From contig JAKCPI010004290.1 in the NCBI GenBank assembly GCA_023213315.1, positions 1 through 64,000 of the forward strand: a stretch of DNA of 64,000 nt, written 5' to 3'. Below are positions 21,067 to 32,257 of the stretch, one piece after another. This DNA comes from Euborellia annulipes. Its lineage: Eukaryota > Arthropoda > Insecta > Dermaptera > Anisolabididae. Every line of letters starts with the position of its first letter. Within the stretch, counting starts at the first letter, position 1. Made by a program: the position numbers and the translations under genes. Under the pieces are notes generated by a model. That model saw only the letters and a list, made by a program, of their open reading frames with translations. It was not told where the DNA came from and made no database searches.

Positions 21067-22269
21067 GACTCAAAGTATTCAATCCTTATTCGGTTAATCT
21101 CTTTTTATGTGACCAAATGTACAAATTACCTACAACTGTTTGTAAAGTATATACAACTAAAGCGCTCAGGTGACTACAGTGTTGCCGCACTTTCTTATAC
21201 ACTAATGATATCAAATAATCACCGAGTTTTTCATCTATTTATAATTTTTTTCTCATAAACGATTTAGTGAATTAAAATAAATCGATACAAAATAATTTCT
21301 TCAAAGTCTACTTTATATATTATGAAAGTTAACAATATCTGGTAGCATTTTTTTTACTACTAAAATTAAATTTAATCTGCTTAGTGAACGAATCTCCACT
21401 AGACTACATGTTAAATAACATTTTTTTTTAAATTACAATAACTTTTTAACGGTTTGAAATTTTCGCAGGGGTTTTAGCATTAAATGAGGAATATAGTGCC
21501 AAATTTTCGATTGTCTCGTAGCGTTTTTAATACCTCCCAAACATCCTTAAGTTTGGTATTAAAAAAAAAAAAAGAAAAGAATAAAATTAATTTAGTTACA
21601 TTGTCTAATATTTCTGTTATGTTATTAAAAAGAAAGAAAGGTGTTAATATTTAATTTGTCTTAAATAATGGTTGGCTGTGGCTGAGGGGGTGGGGAGGGG
21701 GGATTCATTCCCTTTATGCCTGTCTATTTGGACCCTCATTTGTTCTTGGCAACACACACAGCAACAGGTTCTTGGCCCAGAAACACCAATTATCTTCTCC
21801 ATCCTCTCTCTCGTCTCTCGTCTCTCCTTTCTTACTTCTAATTCCACCCCCGCGCGCGCAATTCATTCATTCATGCCTCCTCTTCCATTCAAGCTCTTCT
21901 CCTCCTCCCTCCCTTCTCTTTTTGCACACTACGACAACGTAGACGACAACGACGACGACGACCTTAATTTTAAAGCCACCCCCATCCCCCCACACGACTC
22001 CGAGACATTCTCACGCGTCTTCATTAAATAAAATGAGAGGGGAGAGAGAGTGACGCATACAAAAACAAATCCGATTAATTTCTCTATTTACAAACTTAAC
22101 TTTGTTTTTATTGTTTTTAAACGATTATTTAGCGATTATATAATCTTAATAAATAAACTACAATTTCTTTTTTTTTTTTACTGATCTAGGACAAACAGTA
22201 GATTATAATTATTATTCTGAAAACACTCTTATGTTTATTTTTATTTTAACGATCAACATATTTCTTATG
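21067..22269. other. Unassigned, partly GC-richer unique sequence
   Basis: 21660-22030 is less AT-rich, with CT-rich and GAC-rich tracts and a 119-codon frame whose composition follows those tracts. No domain, splice context or repeat match. Confidence 0.35.
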
Positions 22270-22535
22270 AAGTGTGCTTCAAACAATATTGACAGCAAAA
22301 TAAGAACACATTTTAAAGAAGATCCGAAAAATAATTGATTTATGAATTTTAATCAAAAATCCTTAGAGCAAATTTTAAGAAAATAGAAAAAAGTACATCA
22401 GTAAAGTATTAGTACTCTTTGGCCGATTTTGATCAAAAGTTTCGTGTCACGTGGCAGTGGAATATCAAACTTAAATATAAAATTCCAACCTCTTAGCTCT
22501 TTTCATTCTTGAGATATTTTGGCCACAAATTCATT
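22270..22535 (-). mobile_element. HP element fragment
   Basis: Minus-strand HP body from AAGTGTGCTTCAAACAAT through AAATAATTGATTTATG, AAAGTATTAGTACTC and AATATAAAATTCCAACC to GAGATATTTTGGCCAC. The termini are missing. Confidence 0.6.
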
Positions 22536-22904
22536 TTTTTTTTTGAAACGTAATATTTCCATCAAAATCTTTTTTTTATATTCTATTAAAAAATACTCTT
22601 AAGTTTTTTTTTTCTTATTTTTTTGTTTGATAAATTAAAATAAAATTTATTAAATTCTTAAGCAAAAATAAATAAATAAATAGATTTCCTTTTTTTTTTT
22701 TCCAAGTTATATTCCTTTTCTTTTTTAATTATTTTTATGAATAATTTAATTTTCTCTTTGTCTTCTTTAGTTTATTAAATGTATCCATTTATCAATTGAA
22801 TTTTTACCTTAAAAATAAAAAAAATATAAAATAAATAAAATGAAGAAAAAAAAAGAAAATACTAAAACTAATAAAAATAAAGCAGGAAAATAATTGAGTA
22901 AAAA
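22536..22904. other. Unassigned AT-rich low-complexity DNA
   Basis: Runs of A and T with no identifiable element. Confidence 0.5.
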
Positions 22905-23342
22905 TCTATATATAATAATAGCGGAGTGTCCGTCTGTCTGTCTGCCACTCTGTTTGACCAACTTCCCGATGGAATTTTGAAACGAAATTTTTGCAGTCTT
23001 ATAGAGGACGTTATGGAGAGTCCCGGAAAATTATCAGGTCCCGAAATTCCTATAACTTTTTTGAGTTATTAATTCGTAAAGTTACGATTTCTCCCATTGG
23101 AAATGTATAGAGAAATATTTAAGTATTCTTTGCAGCTGTGTATTCTTTGATTGTAAACAAACCCTCAAGCAGGCACTGGATTGGAATACGTAGTAATAAT
23201 AATCTTTTGCCCTCGGGCTTGGTATAACTGGTAGCGCGTCTGCCTTGTAAACTAAGGGTCAAGAGTTCGGATTTAGAGAGGGGGGGAAGGGGGGGGGGGG
23301 GGAAAAAAAAAAAAAAAAACGAGAGGTGGGCGGCGCAGCTAG
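22905..23342 (+). mobile_element. Helitron-like element containing a tSINE head
   Basis: Starts TCTATATATAATAATAG after an A and ends GGCGCAGCTAG before a T: the TC...CTAG ends and A/T target of Helitrons. The body shares the CGTCTGTCTGTCTG..TTTGACC and CCCGAAATTCCTATAAC blocks. A tSINE head lies at 23211-23275 (A-box GGTATAACTGGTAGCG, B-box remnant AGTTCGGATT), then a G/A-rich run. No Rep/helicase is encoded. Confidence 0.6.
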
Positions 23343-24404
23343 TATAAATAAAAATAAGACTAATTAGATAGATAGGAAAGATTTGCCTGTTTAAAAACAA
23401 AGTATAGATATTTGAATTAGCTTCCACTAAGAAAGGCTTGCAGTTGCAGCCGAAACGTATCTATGAGAAATAGGAAGAAATCAAAAATCCAAAACAAAAA
23501 AAAAAACTGAAATAGTTCCAGAATTTAGTACCCGCCGGGATAGATACGGAAATATAGAAAAAAAAAGACTTGAAACTCCTCACTTCCACAATTTGGAGAA
23601 TTTTGTTTTCTACATCATCCATCCATATTGTTCTCTATAAGAGTGCAAGATTTTATTTCGAAATTCATAAAGGAAGTTGTTTAAATAGATCATGTTGATG
23701 GCGTTCTAAGTGCCACCCACACCCCCCCACCCTTATCATTTCTTCCCAACTGGTGACTATTATTCCACTCTTTTGCCACTCTAAACAAAAAAGAGTCTTT
23801 TGTCTTTTAAGAGTCTCGTTAAAATTCCATCTGATTAAGAATTTCTTCTCTGGTCTTTTTAAAAAGGCTACTTAAAATTTTTCCCTTATTAAGCTAATAA
23901 TTCCAAGTGTCCTTATGATTATGCTGACTATTTCGTTTTGTCATCTAAATTACTTGAATATTTTTTTGTTTAATTATCATAAAAAAAAAAATCTGGAGTG
24001 ACTGATAACGCACACACCGAAACAGTAGAAGTCAAAATAGCCTTTAGACCTCTGAAAAGAACTTAAGCAATTAATATAGTCTACTAATGGCAAGCCATAG
24101 CTCTTAATCTATTATTTGGTCATTTGGGTTGCCTACTTTCTATTCAAAGAATTTTTCACTCCCTCAATTTCACAGCGATGTACTTTTTCTCGTTTAAAAA
24201 AAAAAAATGATTCAGAAATACCTAGAAAAAAAATCCGGCTCGAAGGACCAAAAGTAATGTTTGAGCTTGAAGGAGATATAGGAAGGGTGGTATTAGTGGA
24301 CTGTATTTTAAGTTTGCTCCTCTAAACAAACGTGGATGGTCGGAAAACGGGATAAAAATTATTAACAAAAATAAATAACAAACTTTTAATCATAAAATAA
24401 AAAA
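23343..24404. other. Mostly unassigned, with a decayed hammerhead motif
   Basis: 23428-23460 has CTAAGAAAGGC, a loop, AGCC and GAAACGTATC: stem II GGCT/AGCC is intact but the first core box is mutated. The rest, including a 69-codon frame at 24116-24325, shows nothing recognisable. Confidence 0.35.
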
Positions 24405-24812
24405 ACCACGATGCAAGTGAAACTTTTTTTTCGGATCGTAGGCGTTTATTTTCAGAAAATTATTTAATTAAGGGTATTAAAATCGCGTTTTTAATCTTAA
24501 TTTAATAATTGTAAAATGGGAATGATAATGGGAAATCAATAGATACATGTTAAAAACTGAGAACAATATTTATTTAGTATTTGAATCATTTTAAATTACT
24601 TAAAAAATTATATTTTATCAATTTAAAAATTAAATCTCACAATTATTTTTTTATAATTCGTCATATATATTAAATTTCAACTTTCCTATTTTTGTCGTCG
24701 CGGCTTGTGACGTCATGGTTTGTAGCGTCACGGCCTTTGACGTCACGGCTTGTAACGCGACATGCTGATAGAGAAACGAAAAAATTTGTGTCGATCAAAA
24801 TAAAGTTTCACT
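24405..24812 (+). mobile_element. ACGTCA-rep element
   Basis: From CACGATGCAAGTGAAACTTT to the inverse of AAGTGAAACTTTATTTTG, so both ends share AAGTGAAACTTT as an inverted repeat. The last 110 bp carry four TGACGTCA-like motifs. It has no insertion at the site occupied in the 57-kb copy and so serves as its empty site. Confidence 0.7.
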
Positions 24813-25087
24813 TAAAAAAAAAAAAAAAAAAAACACATTTCTTGAAGTATTAAATAAGGAAATGCCACGCTGGGTGGATAAAACAAAAGGGCTCAAACCA
24901 AAAAAAAGGTGAGGTATGGACAGAGGTCTGGCAGGTTTCAAGCAAAGTGACGTGTAAACGTCCCTCATTAGATATGGGATGCCATTAAAGCATTTCCAGT
25001 CAAATCACCTAATATTCATGGTGAGAACAGATATCAATATTACTACCAAATAAATATTCGGTTTATTTTCTCTAATCTAACGTTAAT
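24813..25087. other. Unassigned sequence
   Basis: Short unique interval with no recognisable feature. Confidence 0.4.
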
Positions 25088-25767
25088 TACTTTCTCGTAC
25101 CTCTATATATATGTTAATATATAGAGAGAGAAAGTATTGGTTTCATGTCAAAAATTCGATGTCGAGATTTTGATGGATCTTCACGTTTTGAGGTCCCCTG
25201 AATCCAAAAAAGTGGTTTTCGCGACAGGGTGGTCTGTCTGTGTGTCTGTCTGTGTGTGTGTCTGTGAACAAAATATCTCAAGAACAAAAAGAGCTAGGAA
25301 GTTGAAATTTTATATTTAAGTTAGGCACCCCCATGGGACGTGACACGAAGCTTTTCAACAAAATTGGCCAAAAAGTACTAGTACTTTACTGATGCACTTT
25401 TTCAGTTTTTTTCGATTTTCTCAAAATTTGCTCCAACGATTTTTTTTTAAATTCAAAAATCAATTATTTTTTAGATTCTCTATAAAATGTATATTCTCAT
25501 TTTGTGATTGAAATCTTCTGAAGACCACTTTACTCTTGTTCTTCATAGGAAAGATAGGAATTTCTCCTATGGTTGCCATGGTAACAAAATATAAATATTT
25601 TCCCATACTTATAAATTTTACATCTTCAAAATCGAATGTACCGTACTGTCGGGAACTAAATATATGTCGACACAAAAAATCTGGTGTGACAAGCACAGTA
25701 CACAACTTTCGATTACCGAAGGTAAGAGAAAGTTGTGTGCTGTGCGCCAGTCACACCAGATTTTTTT
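25088..25767 (+). mobile_element. HP element, full length
   Basis: About 680 bp: TACTTTCTCGTACC hairpin, TTTCATGTCAAAAATTCG, a GTCTGTCTGTGTG microsatellite, AGTACTAGTACT, the conserved body, ATGTCGACACAAAAAATCTG, and a terminal hairpin whose arms (AAATCTGGTGTGACAAGC and its mirror) pair over about 45 bp. A reference copy for the family. Confidence 0.82.
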
Positions 25768-26205
25768 AAAATAAAAAGAGCAAATCAGTTGGGTGGATCA
25801 TTCAGATGGGATCAAATTGAGATTGGCTCTCTCTCTCCTTATTTCCCTAGTCTTCTTTCCCCCGTAAAGATAAAGAGAAGAGGAGAGACGGAAAAAAAAC
25901 TTTTTCTTTTTTAGAAAATTTAGAATGACACGGACCAAAAAATTTATATACATATTGCAATAATACAGGAATTTTACCTTTTATTGGAGATGGAAGACAA
26001 GAGTATATAAAGATCAATCAAAAAGAGATGTAATGTAAAGGAGGGGGGGGGGGGGGAATGCCCTGTAAATGTGAGAATAAAGAAATGAAGTCCCAAAAAA
26101 AATCTTAATTAACATTACTGTTAAATGGTTGAAATTTTGCAATTGTCTTTAATCGAGATTGTTCAATAATTATGCCTTGTGTTTGTGTGGTTGCCTATCT
26201 TACTC
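25768..26205. other. Unassigned AT-rich sequence with poly-G
   Basis: Contains a G run at about 26041-26056. No recognisable feature. Confidence 0.4.
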
Positions 26206-26222
26206 GTACAAGGCCAAACGTT

Positions 26223-26462
26223 CTTCTTCTGTCCTCGCCCTATTCCCGCGATGCGGGGTCGGCGGACCTAAATTTCACCCTCTAACCCTATCATTTGTTT
26301 TTGCGACAGGAAGAAATAGGACAGGCCGACCCGTCGCCCGGTCTGACGCCTGTTGAAAAGAGGAAGGAAGAGAGAGACAGACATACAAAAAAAAGAGCTG
26401 ACCAAGCTCGGGCAGCTCGTGGTCGCTATCCAGGTACTCACAAGACGTGGGCCCCTGAGCGA
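26223..26462 (-). mobile_element. 5S-SINE with 17-bp target duplication
   Basis: A perfect 17-bp direct repeat GTACAAGGCCAAACGTT flanks it (26206-26222 and 26463-26479), typical of LINE-driven target-primed insertion. On the minus strand it starts TCGCTCAGGGGCCCACG; GAGTACCTGGATAGCGACC resembles the 5S rRNA intermediate element and C box, and the 3' end is an AGAAG tail. CCCGCGATGCGGGGTCGG forms a small hairpin. Copies: 36922-37108 and 51545-51740. Confidence 0.75.
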
Positions 26463-26631
26463 GTACAAGGCCAAACGTTATTTTATCCAAATAAATAATT
26501 AATTATTTTTACTTCCAATCAAAAAAAAAAAAAAAAAATTGTAAATACATAAAGGATTGCGCCCGTATCGAAATTTTGATGGAAATACACATCTTGAGGG
26601 TCTTTCAATAGCTGTCTGTCTATCTGTAAAC
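26463..26631. other. Duplicated target plus HP-like scrap
   Basis: Right copy of the 17-bp target, an A run, then 26560-26631 resembling the GAAATTTTGATGGA...CTGTCTGTC part of HP in degraded form. Confidence 0.4.
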
Positions 26632-27298
26632 AAAATCTGGTGTGACTGGCGCACAGCACACAACTTTCTCTTACCTTCGGTAATCGAAAGTTGTGTACTG
26701 TGCTTGTCACACCAGATTTTTGTGTCGACATATATTTAGTTCCCGACAGTAGGGTACAATTGAATTCAAGATGTAAAATTTATAAGTATGGGAAAATATT
26801 TATATTTTGTTACCATGGCAACCATTTCTCCTATCCTTCCCTATGAAATACAAGAGTAAAGTGGTCTTCAGAAGATTTCAATCACAAAATGAGAATATAC
26901 ATTTTATAGAGAATCTAAAAAATAATTGATTTTTGAATTAAAAAAAAATCGTTGGAGCAAATTTTGAGAAAATCGAAAAAAACTGAAAAAGTGAATCAGT
27001 AAAGTACTAGTACCTTTGGTCGATTTTGTTAAAAAACTTCGTGTCACGTCCCATGGGAGTGCCTAACTTAAATATAAAATTTCAACTTCCTAGCTCTTTT
27101 CGTTCTTGAGATATTTTGTTCACAGACACACACACAGACAGACACACACACAGACAGACCATGTCGCGAAAACCACTTTTTAGATTCAGGGGACCTCAAA
27201 ACATGAAGATCCATCAAAATCTCGACATCGAATTTTTGACATGAATCCAATACTTTCTCTCTATATATATATTACATATACATAGGTAAGAGAAAGTA
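26632..27298 (-). mobile_element. HP element, full length
   Basis: Minus-strand copy: terminal hairpin first (AAAATCTGGTGTGACTGG to CACACCAGATTTTTG), the body with AGTACTAGTACC, a CACACAGACAGAC microsatellite, and the TATA hairpin ending GGTAAGAGAAAGTA. It forms an inverted pair with the next copy, only 5 bp away. Confidence 0.82.
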
Positions 27299-27302
27299 AA
27301 AG

Positions 27303-27777
27303 AGCTACAAGGTTGAAATTGTTTATTAAAATTAAAAACCTTTCTGGCAGTCAAAAGAAAGTTTTGATTAACCAAAAAGTACTAGTACTTTACAGATGTA
27401 CTTTTTCAGTTTTTTTTTTTTTTTTTTTTTTTGATTTTCTCAAAATTCGCTTCAAAAATTTTGATAAAAATTCAAAAATCAATTATTTTTTAGATTCTCT
27501 ATAAAATGTATATTCTCATTTTGCGCATTGAAATCTTCTGAAGACCACTTTACTCTTGTACTCCATAGGGAAGATAGGAGAAATGGTTGCCATGGTAACA
27601 AAATATAAATATTTTCCCAAACTTATAAATTTTACATCTTGAATTCTAATATATCGGCGGAAACTAAATATATCTCAACACAAGTAATCTGGTGTGACAA
27701 GGCACAGAACACAACTTTCGATTACAGAAGGGTAAGAGAAAGTTGTGTGTTGTGCGCCAGTCACGCCAGATTTTTTT
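27303..27777 (+). mobile_element. HP element, 5'-truncated
   Basis: Starts mid-body (AGAGCTACAAGGTTG) and ends in a terminal hairpin (GTCACGCCAGATTTTTTT). It lies head to head with 26632-27298, so about 470 bp on each side are complementary around a ~200-bp spacer. Confidence 0.75.
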
Positions 27778-28054
27778 AAATGTATATTCCCATTTTTCTT
27801 CCGAAATGGTTTGTTGCACACTTTACTTTTAACGTTTCGGTCTTAAATTTTGAACCATCATCAAAGGTGAATCAAATCAGTCCCTAACTCCTTCTACATA
27901 CATATATTAATAATAAAAATTGTTTTATAGAGATTCGTACTTTTGATTAATTAATTATTATGAAAATAAATATGTTTTTTATATACAGTAGATCACGTGT
28001 CATCGCAATGGTTTCCTGGAAATGCCTGTTTGTTAAAAAACTGTTTATAAATAT
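27778..28054 (-). other. Unassigned, with a mutated hammerhead motif
   Basis: 27828-27870 (minus): TTGATGATGGTT, spacer, AAGACC, GAAACGTT. C3 of the core is changed to U while the second box and stem II GGT/ACC remain. Otherwise no feature. Confidence 0.35.
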
Positions 28055-28728
28055 TACTTTCTCTTACCTATGTATATATGTAATATATATATAGAAAGTA
28101 TTGGATTCATGTCAAAAATTCGATGTCGAGATTTTGATGGATCTTCACGTTTTGAGGTCCCCTGAATCCAAAAAAGTGGTTTTCGCGACATGGTCTGTCT
28201 GTGGGTGGGTGGGTGGGTGAGTGGGTGTGTCTGTGTTCAATTTTAAGCATGAAGGAATTGAGCTAGGAGGTTGAAATTTTATATTTAAATTAAACACCCC
28301 CCGGGACCGAAAAAATAAGCTTTTAATCAAAATCGGCCAAAGAGTACTAGTACTTTACTGATGTACTTTTTCAGTTTTTTTCGATTTTCTCAAAATTTGC
28401 TCCAACGATTTTTTTTAAAATTCAAAAATCAATTATTTTTTAGATGCTCTTTAAAATGTATATTCTTATTTTGCGATTGAAATCTTCTGAAGACCACTTT
28501 ACTCTTGTGCTTCATAGGAAAGATAGGAGAAATGGTTGCCATGGTAACAAAATATAAATATTTTCCCATACTTATAAATTTTACATCTGAATTCAAATAT
28601 TCCCTACAGCCGGGAACTAAATATATGTCGACACAAAAAATCTGGTGTGACAAGCACAGAACACAACTTTCGATTACCGAAGGTAAGAGAAAGTTGTGTG
28701 CTGTGCGCCAGTCACACCAGATTTTTTT
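28055..28728 (+). mobile_element. HP element, full length
   Basis: Complete copy with a (GGGT)n tract at about 28201-28222 instead of GTCT, showing that this segment is a mutable microsatellite inside the element. The terminal hairpin at about 28638-28728 is nearly perfect. Confidence 0.82.
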
Positions 28729-29137
28729 GTTTCCAAAATATAAATATATTTTAATTTCTCTGTTCAAATAAAAAATTCATTTTTATAAAACCGGAACTAC
28801 ATTTCTTTTAATTGAGTCGCTACAGTTTCATTATAATAATAATTTTTTCTTTTAAAGCTAAAGATATATAGATAGGTATTTATAAAATACATTAAATAAA
28901 GGTAATATTTTTTTTTTTTTTTTTTTTAGCAAAAATAATGATTTCATTACTTATTCAAACAAAGCTTGTTTGTTAATTACAATTTTTGTTTTTACAGAGG
29001 GGGTTGTAATTATTTTTAAAGGTTAGTTTTTTCTTCTTTTTAGTTCCATTTTTTTTACTATTTCTAGTGGTAGCAACCGAGAAAGAATATAAGAAGATGA
29101 CAAGGGAGGGTGTATAGGGAATGCAAGGAGGGTTGCT

Positions 29138-29171
<34 letters not shown>

Positions 29172-29660
29172 AAGAATTGTATATCTATATATAGCTAGCA
29201 GATATGTGAAGGAAGATTTTTCGATGATGCATGCTCCATCATATTATCCAGTCGTCTTTTTTTTCTTTTTTTTTTTTTCGTCTTCGTTTTCGCTCGCTTC
29301 TTTCCCATTTTCTCGTCGTCTTTTTTTTGTTGAGGGTGAGGAGTGACAATCCATCCCCGGCTGTCTATCCTGCAGCACAGCATCCCTCTCTCTCTCTCTC
29401 TTCTTGTCAACCAATCACCTTATTTCTTCGATTTTTGCAAACGTTGCACATCTCTTTTTTGTGTGTGTGGGTGTGTACCCTTCCCCCCCCCCCCCCCCCC
29501 CCCCATCCCTCTCACATCTCAAAAACTAGTTCTTATTCTGCAAATTGAAATAACTTGCGATCAAATGGGCCTTGGAAAAAAAAAACAAAATTATGATTCG
29601 CTTACTTTGTACCCAACGCCACTTTTATTTATATTTATACTAATTTTATTTCTGCCTGGC
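28729..29660. other. Unassigned, with (CA)n, T and C runs
   Basis: (AC)n at about 29143-29171, T-rich tracts, (TC)n near 29386-29402, GT repeats and a long C run at about 29482-29505. Open frames here are low-complexity. No supported gene. Confidence 0.4.
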
Positions 29661-29664
29661 AAGA

Positions 29665-29850
29665 AAAATGAACAACAGCCACCAAGATCAACGTTGTTAA
29701 GCAACGCCAAACGGTGCTGAAAATCGGGATAGGTGACCCCAGAAAAACAAGACCGTTGAACTCCCGCCGGAAGCCATAGATACATTGTATTTAATGAATT
29801 TACATAATAAATGTATAGTCAAATGGCCTCAGCAGCCGAAATGACTTAAA
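29665..29850 (+). mobile_element. 5S-rRNA-like SINE
   Basis: AGATCAACGTTGTTAAGCAACG resembles the 5S rRNA box A region (CACCGAAGTTAAGCAACG), and AATCGGGATAGGTGACC the C box (TTGGATGGGTGACC), at about the right spacing. The tail contains GGCCTCAGCAGCCGAAA, shared with the 46.7-kb copy. Fits the SINE3 class (5S promoter); sequence drift excludes a functional 5S gene. Confidence 0.6.
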
Positions 29851-29920
29851 AAAAAAAAATATTTCTTTTTGTGTCTAAGATTATGAATATAAAAAAAAAA
29901 AATGCACATAAAAATGCGAC

Positions 29921-30605
29921 TAGGGATGAAACGACGGGGGTATCGATACTTTTACTCGTACTATATCGGTCGCAAAGTATCGATACCTACTCGGTATTGA
30001 TTGAAAAGTATCGACACTTATTCGTATCGGTCAATTTTTTCGTACACTTAAAGATTCGGTCGCCAATCACGACCTTCATCATCGGAGAACTCCGAGTGGG
30101 CAAGTAATATTTATGTATTATATCAAAGTAAAAAGAAATTGTATATTAATTGCAATGAATATTAAAATACCTAAGATCGTGTATAATTGACAATATTCAC
30201 CCTGATGAAGGTCGTGATTGGAGACCGAAACGTCGGAATAGAAATAAATAAAATATTTTTTTATCTGAATCTTGATTAAATCTCCACCATTATACATCAA
30301 GTTCTTAAAAAAAAAAAAAAAAAAAAAAAAACTATAATGACTAAGAAAAAAATTCAGTTGTATTTTTCAAGATGTTTCCCTGTTAAACACTCCAATAATA
30401 AAAATTAAAATATAGTGGTTGAAACCATTCCACTTATTTCTATTGTAAATAAGAACAAATGAACGTTAATATTAATCATCGCGTACGTGGACCGAGTATT
30501 TTTTTGACCGATAATTACTTGGTACCCGATACCAAAGTATCGATTCCAAAAGTACTTGGTATCGAAAGAAAAGTATCGAATAATTACTTATGTTTCATCC
30601 CCCTA
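29921..30605. mobile_element. hAT-type element with 8-bp duplication, hosting a hammerhead cassette
   Basis: Ends TAGGGATGAAAC and, inverted, TAGGGGGATGAAAC. A perfect AATGCGAC duplication flanks it (29913-29920 and 30606-30613). Subterminal regions repeat GTATCGATAC motifs. The middle (about 30045-30270) is a hammerhead-bearing inverted-repeat cassette. No transposase. Confidence 0.88.
30192..30246 (+). ncRNA. Hammerhead ribozyme-like motif, intact core
   Basis: CTGATGA 30202-30208, stem II GGTC/GACC around a 9-nt loop, GAAAC 30227-30231 and cleavage triplet GTC 30232-30234. Stem I: CC/GG then TATT/AATA with a 2-nt bulge. Helix III is the palindrome ACGU without loop. A mutated inverse partner lies at 30053-30084 (GAAT instead of GAAA). 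Closely related to the cassette at 60.7 kb. Confidence 0.72.
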
Positions 30606-30613
30606 AATGCGAC

Positions 30614-31000
30614 AAATAATTTCAGAGATTAAAATTTTTTTAAAAATAAAATAAAATCTCATAATTATTTTACTATAATTAATCATATAAATTAAATTGT
30701 AATAAATACAAGTAAATTTAAATACAAGAAATTAAAATGTTATATGATAGCTCTATTAAAAAGCCAAAAACTTGAAACATTTTCATTTTAATGATTATTA
30801 TTATTATTATTATTTTCATTAGAACTTCAAATAAGAGAACTGAATTTATTAATAACCATAATAAAGAGAGCTGTAAATGTTTTTTTGTTGTTGTTGTTGT
30901 TGCAAGAAATGTCTTGACGTCTCTGAGGAATAAGAAAAAACGCGGGCCAGACTTAACACATTTATTGAATTCTCTTGACGTCATCCTGAATTAATAAAAA
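30614..31000. other. Unassigned AT-rich sequence with (GTT)n
   Basis: ATT repeats at about 30795-30815 and (GTT)n at about 30885-30903. No recognisable gene. Confidence 0.45.
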
Positions 31001-31575
31001 AAAAATTCTCAACACATTTATACTCTAAAAAAATCGGTTAATAAATCAAAAAATTCGTCTTAAGTCAGTAATGGGTGGCCTGGACTAACCAGGGTGTAGA
31101 ATACCCACCTAATTGGCTTAAATGTACAATAGCAACAAATTTGAATTTTCTTGACGTCAGAAATAAAAAAAGACGAATACATTTACACCCACAAATATTA
31201 GTATGCCCAAAAAAAAATCAAATAATTCAAAAATTTGCCAAGAGATGTCAGGAATGGTAGCTAATAATATTTAATGCATTTGGTTGATTTTCATTGATCT
31301 TTTAACAATAAATACTTTATAAATGTTATTATATATTATGTATCTTTTATAAAAGCATAAAAATATATAAATATAGGCTATTAGGGGATCGTCTGTTAGA
31401 CTAGCCTGCCATCTATTGCAAGAATGCTGAACTAATTTGACAGTTGATTTTTAAATAAATCATCTAAGCTTATTTTAAAAATTTCTTAATTAATATGTGA
31501 TTAATAATAACAATAAATTCATTTTTAAATTTAAAAAAAAAATTAAAGATTATTGGGACAGATTGTTTTTAATAG
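31001..31575 (+). mobile_element. Copy related to the interior of the 8.5-kb TTAA element
   Basis: 31200-31570 matches the inverse of 8740-9085 along its length (CCAAGAGATGTCAG, TTAACAATAAATAC, GCCATCTATTGCAAG, AGATTATTGGGACAG). Neither terminus is intact. A CTTGACGTCA motif occurs twice (about 30973 and 31150), suggesting further duplication upstream. Confidence 0.6.
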
Positions 31576-32174
31576 TGATCAATACGTATTTCACTTGACA
31601 CTAATACATATAAAGTGTATTATTTTTAGTGCACGTAAACTTTTATCCAATTCTTTTTTTAAAAAGTCAAATAATAAATAACTCAGCTAACTCTCGATAC
31701 CTTAACTCAATATACAGTACGTATTAAAGCCTAGCTAAATCAAATTATCGACAGAATTAAAGGCGATTGTTATCGGTTTTCGTTATCCCCATAAATGACA
31801 GGAACATTTTGCAATGATTCTTTCAATTTAAATCCAAACCCTCTCTCTTTTTTAATGTTCCTCACTCCTTTCCTTTCCTTTTTTTTTCCTCTCTCTCTTC
31901 TCCCCGATTAGCCAATATATCTCTCTAATAGAAGACCAGTTGGCTTCCGACTTTTTTTTTTTTTTACATTCTAATTCATCCATCCAATCCTATTTAATCA
32001 TCCGAATCCTAAAGTGAAACTAATAAGAAAGAAGGGACTTTTAATTTGTTCCTCTCTTTTGTGATATTTCTCTTAAAGAGAATTATAATGATATAGGCAC
32101 TCATTCCGTCGTCCCCGTGACGAGTACTGGCCAGAGGAATTAATAGGATGTCTCCTTCTTTTTTACACCTTTTT
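31576..32174. other. Unassigned sequence
   Basis: AT-rich then pyrimidine-rich (31840-31990). No supported feature. Confidence 0.4.
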
Positions 32175-32257
32175 TACTTTCTCTTACCTCTATATATGTT
32201 AATATATAGAAAGTGAAAGTATTGGATTCATGTCAAAAATTCGATGTCGAGATTTCT
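32175..32257 (+). mobile_element. HP element, left end only
   Basis: TACTTTCTCTTACCTC hairpin, TATTGGATTCATGTC and TTCGATGTCGAGATTT, then truncation. Confidence 0.6.

Noticed and set aside
21672..22031. 119-codon open frame
   Set aside because: Composition follows CT and GAC tracts; overlapping frame on the other strand; no recognisable domain.
26268..26498. Overlapping frames at 26.2-26.5 kb
   Set aside because: They lie in the 5S-SINE and recur in its other copies in different frames.
28429..28767. 112-codon frame with a protein that recurs in several places
   Set aside because: Recurrence is due to HP repeat copies; the frame runs through both hairpin arms and is broken or shifted in other copies.
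29343..29720. 125-codon open frame
   Set aside because: Proline run comes from a C tract and the frame crosses a 5S-like SINE; no homology seen.
29665..29760. Functional 5S rRNA gene
   Set aside because: Only the internal promoter-like parts match; flanking 5S sequence and terminator context are absent.
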